Assembly (NCBI RefSeq): GCF_003054445.1
Contig: NC_042507.1
Span: 496,001-560,000 of the forward strand
DNA from: Pichia kudriavzevii
Lineage: Eukaryota > Ascomycota > Pichiomycetes > Pichiales > Pichiaceae
Direction of reading: 5' to 3'
Length of the DNA stretch: 64,000 nt
Position 1 is the stretch's first letter. The number at the start of each line of letters is the position of its first letter. Below the pieces are notes generated by a model. It was given only the letters and a program-made list of their open reading frames with translations, was not told the origin of the DNA and did not search any database. The position numbers were made by a program, and so were the translations under genes. Positions 57,567-64,000 of the stretch are shown here, piece by piece.

Positions 57567-59024
57567 ACTCATGGGAAGTGCTGGAATATCCAAATGTAAC
57601 CACTCCCTATAATTGAAGCTTTGGAAAATTCATTGACTTTCTAAGGAATTTACCTCTAACGCCGTATTTGAATTCTTGAAACTGACGGGTGATGGATAAT
57701 AAAGTTATGAGGTTAAAAAAATGCATCCCTCTTAGAAATCTTCATTTCTAGTATCGGCTAATGCTCCTAAAATAGCTAAAACTAGATCAATAAGACACAA
57801 CAGATCTCTCGATTTTCTGCTTTTCTAAATTATAATTTGGTAAGCTTATGATGGGTGTATTAGTCTTTCATGGTAACCCTTAGCTGAGCCAGGAAGAAGC
57901 TGGTGTTTGAATATCAGTGCAACAATTCCTATAAAGTCTTCTACGTTGTAATATGTGAGTATTCACAGCAACATATTTCCACGGTTGTACTCTTCATCCT
58001 ATTCCTTTCTTGTCAAATATTTTGCATGCTAAAATCATCATATGTAAAGGGGTATCTAATCATGGAGCCAGTGGCATCAATACCTGCACTTGAGCAATAT
58101 TATAGGAGAAGACGATACTTTTTGATTTAGCAGCTTTGAAAAAACTTTAGAAGAATATATTGATTCTTCTTGATTTGGCACAAATGGCTAATCTCATCTA
58201 TTCTTCCTTTGTCCTAATAAACTGGGTTTCTGGGTATCATATTTGTTTCTTTGCGGAAACTTATTCTTCAAACCACAAAACGAGACTTTTTCTCTGCCTG
58301 TTTTAAAAGCTAAAATTGACTTTTTCACAAAGTTCTTTACTTAATAGGACTTTATAGTTTGTGGCAGAATAAAAGATGTTGACTATTGTTCACCAAGGTG
58401 GAGACCTGTATAGCCTTTTGAATAAAAGATAAATTTCGTCAAGACTTTTTTATATTCCATGTTAGGTCCAGAGTAATGCCTATATATCATCGTGTTCCTT
58501 AAAGGGCTAAACAAAACAGATCAAAAAACTAAAGAAAAGAAATTGGTCTCACATTTGTAAGTATATCCGTTAAATTGCCATATCCAACTCCGTTTCTGGC
58601 AAAACCCTTTAAGGTTACGATATAGGATTTGTGTAAAATCAAATTAACGAAGTTTAGTATCTGACTTTGAGCCCCAATTGACTTTTGAAATGTTTGGATT
58701 TTACTTCCACACAACCTTTGTTTTTGGATATTTGAATAATAGTTACACATAGTTATATAAGAGACAACGATTTTTTCCATCAAGTAAATAGCTAAAAAGC
58801 AACTATTTGCATGTACGCCTATCTAAATTTTGATACCCGAAAAATAAAAGATTACGTCTATGGCCTTTTGAATAGTTCATGTTAAAAATTACAACAAATA
58901 AAATCTTTTGAAGTTTTTGAGTCTTAAGATATTTTCTTCAGTTAATTCTTTCAAAACTTTACAAATATTAGATTTAGTGCCCTTGGAGTGATAGTAAACT
59001 AGGCCTTTTAAAAAGACAGAAGTC

Positions 59025-59096
59025 GGGTTAATGGTCTAGTGGTATGATTCTCGCTTTGGGTGCGAGAGGCCCTGGGTTCAATTCCCAGTTGACCCC
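59025..59096 (+). tRNA. tRNA-Pro, anticodon UGG
   Basis: A 72-base cloverleaf. The acceptor stem GGGTTAA pairs with TTGACCC, followed by discriminator C. The anticodon stem CTCGC/GCGAG (59050-59054, 59062-59066) holds the loop TTTGGGT with anticodon TGG at 59057-59059, reading CCA. The internal promoter elements are the A box TGGTCTAGTGG (59032-59042) and B box GGTTCAATTCC (59075-59085). CCA is not encoded, as usual in eukaryotes. Unlike the S. cerevisiae tRNA-Pro(UGG) genes it has no intron. Confidence 0.97.
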
Positions 59097-59100
59097 TTTC

Positions 59101-59107
59101 TTTTTTT
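59101..59107 (+). terminator. RNA polymerase III terminator of tRNA-Pro
   Basis: A run of seven T beginning five bases after the mature tRNA end, the usual polymerase III stop signal. A TTT run at 59097-59099 precedes it. Confidence 0.85.
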
Positions 59108-59395
59108 GAATTTTTTCAAAATATTATTGTTGAAATTAATACTTCTCCACGTGGACCCTTTAATTTTATCTAGTTTTATTTGCATGATACAAATGTATGT
59201 TTTAATTGAGTCAAACAAGTTTATCTGAAGAAGGAGGCTTTGTTAATTTCTTCCTACACTGTTTTTAATTTAAATACCGCTATTAGCCAACTTTATCCCG
59301 GTTTTCTATTTATCAATCAATCTCAGACGATCTTGAAATTGGTTTGGTTAAACTGGATTTTCACATTACTTGATTTTCAAACTCGATAAACTAAT
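59108..59395. other. Spacer after tRNA-Pro
   Basis: AT-rich promoter region for the small ORF at 59396. It contains a palindromic TCCACGTGGA near 59147-59156, an E-box. Nothing else is seen. Confidence 0.4.
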
Positions 59396-59584
59396 ATGGA
59401 ACAATCACACGACTACAAATCATACGGCCAACAATGGAAAGACGACTTCAAATGGAGTGGCATTAAGTACAACTGTTCCAACGTGTTTCCAAGTGCCGCT
59501 GATTGGAAGGACCAAGGCAAGGCGGTCTATCACATTTTCATCAAGGGACCAGTCCATATTGCAAGGTTCATCTCTCACAAATAG
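59396..59584 (+). CDS. Small ORF, 62 residues, unknown
   Basis: The ATG frame encodes MEQSHDYKSYGQQWKDDFKW followed by a hydrophilic to mixed sequence with three Trp and five Tyr, ending ARFISHK. The aromatic-rich composition and yeast-like codon choice look more like a real small protein than chance, and there is an AT-rich leader. No known family comes to mind and no signal peptide or membrane span is evident. An alternative out-of-frame ORF (59370-59600) overlaps it and is less convincing. Confidence 0.45.
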   Translation: MEQSHDYKSYGQQWKDDFKWSGIKYNCSNVFPSAADWKDQGKAVYHIFIKGPVHIARFISHK

Positions 59585-60438
59585 GACTTTCTTGTCATAA
59601 GCACTTCATTGAGTGGGCTCTCTACGAATAATCTCACACCTCACCACATCACACTTCACCACACTAAACAACCCACCTCATATTGCATCACTTTACATTA
59701 TACTATTTTATGCCTGGATTCTCTTTCTCTTTTAATCTTGTCTAATGTACCTGGTTACCGAACTTTAATAGAATATATAACAATAACCGTCTTTTGACTA
59801 GCCTGTTTCTTTTTTTTTTTTTTTTTGGCTTACTCTTACCGAGCCTCCACGAACTATCTCTTGTGCGCGCCCAATTTTCAGAGTTTCCTATTTAGGGTAA
59901 TTTTGCACTTTCGCTTTCTCTAATATTCGTTAAAGAAGTCATTCTGTTATCTCACTAATGAGGGAAGAAGGAGACAAAGGATGTGTATAGAGGAGAGCCT
60001 GTGGTAAGAAAGAGACAGGACAAAATAGAATAAAGGAACAAGAAGATGCTCTGTTTAAACTAAGACAAAGCGCATAAAAGTAATGACGTCCTAAGTGACT
60101 GAATAGCTTCTTGTTGTGTCAAGCAAGTGGGGCCTCTGTACGCCGAAGGTTGCAGTGTGAGATGTATTGTTTATATTTGGGTTAATATATTTGAAAATTG
60201 ACTCGGGCCGCGGAAAGACTGTTCTATCTTCTATCGTCGGTGATAGCTATTGTCTTTAGGGGGGTGATACCATATAAAGGAGGACTCTCCCAACTGGGTG
60301 GATCGGTTGGTGGGCCTAAAGTTTATTTTTTTTTGGCTTTTTTCTGTTGTCTGTTTCTTTTCTTGGTTTAACGTAATTATTGCGTTCATTAGTAAACATA
60401 GATCTTCTTCAAGAGTCAATATCAACAATTCATTGAAA
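59585..60438. other. ADE12 promoter region, 854 bases
   Basis: A long upstream region with a poly-T tract (about 59810-59826). TGACGTC lies near 60083, TGACTC (listed separately) is followed by a GC-rich CCGCGG patch, and TATAAAG lies near 60275. An in-frame TTG/ATG-like extension of ADE12 into this region (from 60298) is not supported. Confidence 0.45.
60199..60204 (+). promoter_or_regulatory. TGACTC site upstream of ADE12
   Basis: TGACTC is the core bound by Bas1 and Gcn4 in front of purine genes. It stands 235 bases before the ADE12 start, which is a reasonable position. A single six-base match is weak evidence. Confidence 0.35.
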
Positions 60439-61728
60439 ATGGCAGACGTAGTTTTAGGTTCTCAATGGGGTGACGAAGGTAAGGGTAAGTTGGTTGACTT
60501 ATTATGTGATGACATTGAAGTTTGTGCAAGATGCCAGGGTGGAAATAATGCAGGTCATACCATTGTTATTGGTAAAACCAAATACGATTTTCATATGTTA
60601 CCTTCAGGTTTGATCAATAAAAAATGTCTCAACTTGGTTGGTTCGGGTGTTGTCGTTCATTTACCTTCTTTCTTTGATGAACTAAAGAAGATCGAAGACC
60701 AAGGATTGGAATGCAGAGACAGATTGTTTTTATCTTCAAGAGCACACTTAGTTTTCGACTTTCACCAAAGAGTCGATAAGCTTAGGGAAGCTGAATTGAG
60801 CGGTAACAAGAAGTCCATTGGTACTACCGGTAAGGGTATTGGTCCAACCTACTCAACAAAAGCTTCAAGATCGGGTATTAGAGTTCATCACTTGGTTAGT
60901 GATGAAGAAGGTGCTTGGGAAGAATTTGAAACCAAGTTGAGAAGATTGTACAATACAAGAGTTAAAAGATACGGCGAATTTGAATACGACATTGAGGGGG
61001 AACTGAATAGATATAAGGTTTTGAAAGAGCAAATCAAGCCATTTGTTGTTGATTCTGTTGAATTTATGCATGATGCTTTACTAAAGAAAAAGAAAATTTT
61101 GGTTGAAGGTGCCAACGCTTTAATGTTAGACTTGGATTTTGGTACTTATCCTTATGTCACTTCTTCCAATACTGGTATTGGAGGTGTTTTAACAGGTTTA
61201 GGTATCCCGGCAACAGCCATTAGGAATGTTTATGGTGTTGTTAAAGCTTATACCACAAGAGTCGGAGAAGGTCCATTCCCAACTGAGCAATTAAATGAAG
61301 TTGGTGAGAAATTACAAGATATCGGCCGTGAGTTTGGTGTTACTACCGGTAGGAAGAGAAGATGTGGCTGGTTAGATCTAGTGGTTCTCAAATATTCAAC
61401 TTGGATCAATGGTTACACTTCTCTGAATATCACAAAATTGGATGTTTTAGATTCTTTCAAGGAACTTAAGGTTGCAACTGCTTATAAATATAAAGGCGAA
61501 GTTCTTAAGTCCTTCCCTGAATGTCTGAAAGTTCTTGGTAAGGTCGAAGTTGTCTACGAGACATTACCTGGTTGGGAGGAAGATATTACTCAAGTCAAGT
61601 CATACAAAGACCTCCCAGAAAATGCTAAAAAGTACTTGAAATTCATTGAAGATTACCTCAATGTTCCTATCCAATGGGTTGGTACCGGTCCAGCTAGAGA
61701 ATCTATGCTGGATAAGCCTGTGAATTGA
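60439..61728 (+). CDS. ADE12: Adenylosuccinate synthetase
   Basis: This enzyme joins IMP and aspartate with GTP to form adenylosuccinate, the first step from IMP to AMP, in the cytosol. It has 429 residues (433 in S. cerevisiae). The ATG at 60439 starts [20 protein letters not shown] with the GDEGKGK signature. NNAGHT follows with the catalytic His at 40. Other motifs are [36 protein letters not shown] and the [12 protein letters not shown] block. The C-terminal guanine site ends in GPARESM. Codon bias is strong. A CTG codon at 61423 lies where other species have Leu ([11 protein letters not shown]). The open frame extends 47 codons upstream, but that part is not conserved. Confidence 0.97.
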   Translation: MADVVLGSQWGDEGKGKLVDLLCDDIEVCARCQGGNNAGHTIVIGKTKYDFHMLPSGLINKKCLNLVGSGVVVHLPSFFDELKKIEDQGLECRDRLFLSSRAHLVFDFHQRVDKLREAELSGNKKSIGTTGKGIGPTYSTKASRSGIRVHHLVSDEEGAWEEFETKLRRLYNTRVKRYGEFEYDIEGELNRYKVLKEQIKPFVVDSVEFMHDALLKKKKILVEGANALMLDLDFGTYPYVTSSNTGIGGVLTGLGIPATAIRNVYGVVKAYTTRVGEGPFPTEQLNEVGEKLQDIGREFGVTTGRKRRCGWLDLVVLKYSTWINGYTSLNITKLDVLDSFKELKVATAYKYKGEVLKSFPECLKVLGKVEVVYETLPGWEEDITQVKSYKDLPENAKKYLKFIEDYLNVPIQWVGTGPARESMLDKPVN

Positions 61729-62285
61729 TTCGACTCTCATATACTTTGCATTTGTACTTTTATAATTAGCTAGAATTAAAAGAAATGAAACTAAGAAACG
61801 ATAAATTATGAACGCCCCAGAGAAAGAGAGACATGGAGAAATGTGGCGGCAAGTCACGTGCAGGGTCACATTTACACAAATTTCCTTTTTCGGAGACCAT
61901 CCCTTGCAAAGAATTACTGGGGCTCAAAAGTCCATTTATGCTTGTTCTAGGTTGAAGATTACAAAATTGAGGCATCAAAAAACACCGGCTATGTATAACT
62001 CGGTATAAGAATACCACAGCATGGAAACTGGGCATTTGGAGTGATTATACACATTAGTTGATTTCTCCGTCTCTTAGTCACAACAGGTATTTGAATCTGT
62101 TTTTTTTTCTAATATTGCATTTTCTACCAAGGGTAAGAAGCCGTATTCTTTAGAGGGAAAACAGAAAATATTGTTGTATTTTATATTTCAGAGGATATAC
62201 GAGGATTATTACATTAAATAGGATTAAAAATAAATAGTTATCTATCAATAAAGGAAAGTAAAAGAACTACTGTTTCTTAATTTCA
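61729..62285. other. Upstream region of the MET31/32-type gene
   Basis: 557 bases with a TCACGTG site (listed separately), T runs and an AT-rich leader. No gene is seen. Confidence 0.5.
61854..61860. promoter_or_regulatory. TCACGTG, Cbf1-type site upstream of the MET31/32-type gene
   Basis: A perfect TCACGTG about 430 bases before the ATG at 62286. In S. cerevisiae, genes of the Met4 circuit carry such sites, and MET32 itself is under Met4 control. A feed-forward role is inferred. Confidence 0.5.
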
Positions 62286-63479
62286 ATGGAAGAATTGAAT
62301 TATGGGACCAGTGGTTCTACAAATTACCACAATCAATCAGAACCTGCAATAAATGAACATTCAAATTCTATCTCGAATATTTCTAGTTTTACTAGTATTG
62401 ATAAAAATAATAGCATAAACAATGTCGCCTGTGCAAATCCATCACAAAAAGATTTATTCCGAATTTTGAACCAACCACAACATGGTGCTTCTCAGTTGAA
62501 CCACCACCCAGCTAGTGTACCCATGATGGGAGAAGAAGATGTGGCCTTTTTGCAAGCTGCGAAAGAAATTGTTCGAATGAATGAAAATAAGGTCGATCCT
62601 ACCATTCGTGATATACTAAACAGATTACAATATTCTAATTCTCCCCATGGGGGGATGCCTATATCTATGCAGTACTTGAGGAGCATCGAAGGAGTCAATG
62701 ATGAGAGTGAAAACGAAAGTGAGAAAGAGTTTGATCAATGTGAAGATGGAGATCATCATCATTCCGACAATAATTTCATCTTAGGCCACAGGTTTAATAA
62801 TGGCGGTGCCAATTTGAACGAGGGGAACGGACTCTTAAGCCCAGGTCGATCTGATATTTATACAAAGCAATACCATATTCATTCACCACAGGATTCGTAT
62901 CACCAAAATGTAGGTAATCCTTTGATAGTACCCCCATTTACAGAAAACCCTCTAAGAAATCCTCCCAACAATTTAGAGTTCCCTCAATTTTCACTGGATA
63001 TCTTCAAAACTAACCAAAATCTTCAAGGCCAGGGATATATCGATCACTTTGTGTCAAACAACCGAAATACGAAGGGCTACGAAGATGAGGATGCGGGAAA
63101 TAATAGTGAAGAGAAAGAAGACTATTATGGAGAAGAAGTTGATGATCTTAATTTTGAAGGTAGACAAAGCCGAAAGAATTCAAGCTCTAAGAATGATAGA
63201 AGTACCTCCCAGGTTAATGAAAACGAACCGAGGAATTATAAGTGTCAAGATTGTGGTATATCATTCAAACGATCAAGTGATTTGAAGAGACACGAGAAGA
63301 TACATTTAAAGACACCGCCAAACATATGTCCTCAGTGCCGTAAAGGGTTCGCCAGACGAGACGCTCTGAAGAGACATATTGGAACACTTACATGCAATCG
63401 GAACCGGAAGCGTCTCATTGAAAAGCTCCAAGAGGAGGGAAATTTTGAGCTTGTGCAACAGCTGCAAAATCCGAATTGA
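62286..63479 (+). CDS. MET32: Met31/Met32-type zinc-finger regulator of sulfur genes
   Basis: A DNA-binding factor that recruits the Met4 activator to AAACTGTGG sites in sulfur-assimilation promoters. Residues 83-115 (EEDVAFLQAAKEIVRMNENK, VDPTIRDILNRLQ) match the N-terminal block of S. cerevisiae Met32 (DAAFIKQATEAIVDV... IDPIIKELLERVR, as I recall it). The C-terminus (about 317-370) has a C2H2 finger CQDCGISFKRSSDLKRHEKIH. A second finger follows with the unusual spacing CPQC...RRDALKRHIGTLTC (His-x5-Cys), which is specific to Met31/Met32. The 397-residue protein is longer than S. cerevisiae Met31 (177) and Met32 (191) because of an acidic, Asn-rich middle. S. cerevisiae has two copies; which one this equals cannot be said. 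Confidence 0.84.
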   Translation: MEELNYGTSGSTNYHNQSEPAINEHSNSISNISSFTSIDKNNSINNVACANPSQKDLFRILNQPQHGASQLNHHPASVPMMGEEDVAFLQAAKEIVRMNENKVDPTIRDILNRLQYSNSPHGGMPISMQYLRSIEGVNDESENESEKEFDQCEDGDHHHSDNNFILGHRFNNGGANLNEGNGLLSPGRSDIYTKQYHIHSPQDSYHQNVGNPLIVPPFTENPLRNPPNNLEFPQFSLDIFKTNQNLQGQGYIDHFVSNNRNTKGYEDEDAGNNSEEKEDYYGEEVDDLNFEGRQSRKNSSSKNDRSTSQVNENEPRNYKCQDCGISFKRSSDLKRHEKIHLKTPPNICPQCRKGFARRDALKRHIGTLTCNRNRKRLIEKLQEEGNFELVQQLQNPN

Positions 63480-63763
63480 TGTGGAGTTAATTAAAGTAGA
63501 TTTATTTGTATATAACCTAGTTGGCTAACCCTTGTATTGTGTTTGTATTTACTATATGAAAGAATGGAATTAGTGTGCCATTGTGAATCATGCTAAAAAA
63601 AAAAAAGGAAAACCAGGCAGCAATCCGTGCACCACCAAGCTTGTCGGGAACGTCCAGTTTTTTACTGAAATTTGGTGGAACTTTCAAATTCATCGCCCTG
63701 GCACATACCTTACAAGATCAATTGGCCTAGCTCTTTGACATAACAGAAACAAGCAGATTCACA

Positions 63764-64000
63764 ATGGTTATCGACCCAGAAAAGTTAGCAAAGTTACAAA
63801 AGTCCTCTGCAAAGAAGATTGGTGGTAAGAGAGTTGCCGCAAAGAAGGTCAACAAGTCATCTGAAGGCGACGATTCCAAATTACAAGCAACTTTAGCAAA
63901 GTTCAACCCAACCACTTTAACTGATGTCGCTGAAGCTAACTTCTTTAGAGATGACGGTTCTGTCTTACACTTCAACAGAGTTGGTGTTCAAGCGTGCGCT
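63764..64000 (+). CDS. EGD1: Nascent polypeptide-associated complex beta subunit, N-terminal part
   Basis: The beta subunit of NAC, which binds ribosomes and emerging chains. The first 79 codons are in the window: [34 protein letters not shown], then the start of the NAC domain ([28 protein letters not shown]). The basic N-terminus with GGK/RR-like residues is the ribosome-binding element. Codon bias is that of a highly expressed gene. The rest of the protein lies beyond the window edge. S. cerevisiae also has a minor paralogue, BTT1. Confidence 0.93.
   Translation, partial: MVIDPEKLAKLQKSSAKKIGGKRVAAKKVNKSSEGDDSKLQATLAKFNPTTLTDVAEANFFRDDGSVLHFNRVGVQACA

Larger units (their letters stand above)
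56655..59024. other. Gene-poor locus, 2.4 kb, between CWC23 and tRNA-Pro
   Basis: The longest stretch without a protein gene in the window. It contains a box C/D snoRNA candidate (56955-57053), splice-site-like sequences (GTATGT 56792, GTAAGT 57076 and 57271, TTTTTTTCAG ending 57120, TTTCTAG ending 57510) and a strong two-part hairpin (57533-57566). It also holds a minus-strand segment with faint likeness to copia pol (58532-58780). ORFs at 57903-58130 (starts GTG) and elsewhere look spurious. It may be a non-coding host transcript, a retroelement graveyard near the tRNA gene, or both. Confidence 0.5.

Noticed and set aside
57914-58041. Minus-strand box C (58035-58041) and D (57914-57917) pair
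   Set aside because: The flanks do not pair, so there is no terminal stem, and the boxes are too far apart for a typical C/D RNA.
57903-58130. 75-codon ORF in the gene-poor locus
   Set aside because: GTG start and no similarity that I recognise.
58377-58775. TGTTG...CAAC ends resembling a solo LTR
   Set aside because: No matching target-site duplication, no second copy in the window, and the ends are too short to mean anything.
56655-59024. Point-centromere in the gene-poor locus
   Set aside because: No CDEI-CDEII-CDEIII arrangement and no large inverted repeats were seen.

Overview
The window looks like a piece of a compact, AT-rich budding-yeast (Saccharomycotina) chromosome. Nearly all genes are single-exon. 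The two introns I can place have GTATGT or GTACGT donors, a TACTAAC branch point and a TAG acceptor. Almost every recognisable gene has a Saccharomyces cerevisiae counterpart. A CTG codon in ADE12 (61423-61425) falls at a position that is hydrophobic (Leu) in other adenylosuccinate synthetases, which fits a species that reads CUG as leucine. A Pichiaceae-type yeast is plausible, but the species cannot be fixed from the sequence alone. Many open frames here begin with TTG or GTG; wherever an in-frame ATG gives a sensible protein I used that ATG.

Layout. 1-985: start of CHD1 (minus strand, runs out of the window). 2.2-7.9 kb: a large protein of unknown function, COX23, NCS2, VPS75. 8-14 kb: a SulP/STAS transporter, a PH-domain protein, CAP1, SFT1. 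15-26 kb: spliced RPL14, BYE1, TFC1, MPC2, BZZ1, GPI18. 26-35 kb: a C2H2 factor, EIS1, the centromeric histone CSE4, ARP9. 35.2 kb: a short RNA with all the marks of a compact U1 snRNA. 35.5-40 kb: a SEC23-family gene, an unrecognised gene, HSE1. 40.8-44.1 kb: a tail-to-tail sulfonate pair, transporter SOA1 and dioxygenase JLP1, both with Met31/32-type promoter sites. 45-56.7 kb: a GAT1-like GATA factor, a small unknown gene, SCJ1, DSL1, TFC4, UFD1 (spliced just after its ATG), CWC23. 56.7-59.0 kb: a gene-poor stretch with a box C/D snoRNA candidate and other RNA-like structure, ending at tRNA-Pro(UGG). 59.4-64 kb: a 62-codon ORF, ADE12, a MET31/MET32-type regulator and the start of EGD1.

How the parts connect. 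The clearest functional link is sulfur. SOA1 would import sulfonates and JLP1 would release sulfite from them. The Met31/32-like factor at 62.3 kb is the kind of protein that reads the AAACTGTGG sites found in both promoters, and JLP1 and MET32 also have upstream TCACGTG (Cbf1-type) sites. A second theme is transcription and chromatin: CHD1, VPS75, BYE1, ARP9, CSE4 and two TFIIIC subunits. A third is membrane traffic: SFT1, SEC23, HSE1, DSL1, BZZ1, EIS1. These last two themes look like ordinary genome mixing, not clusters. I found no wholly new protein system. The most novel items are the non-coding RNAs and the promoter architecture.
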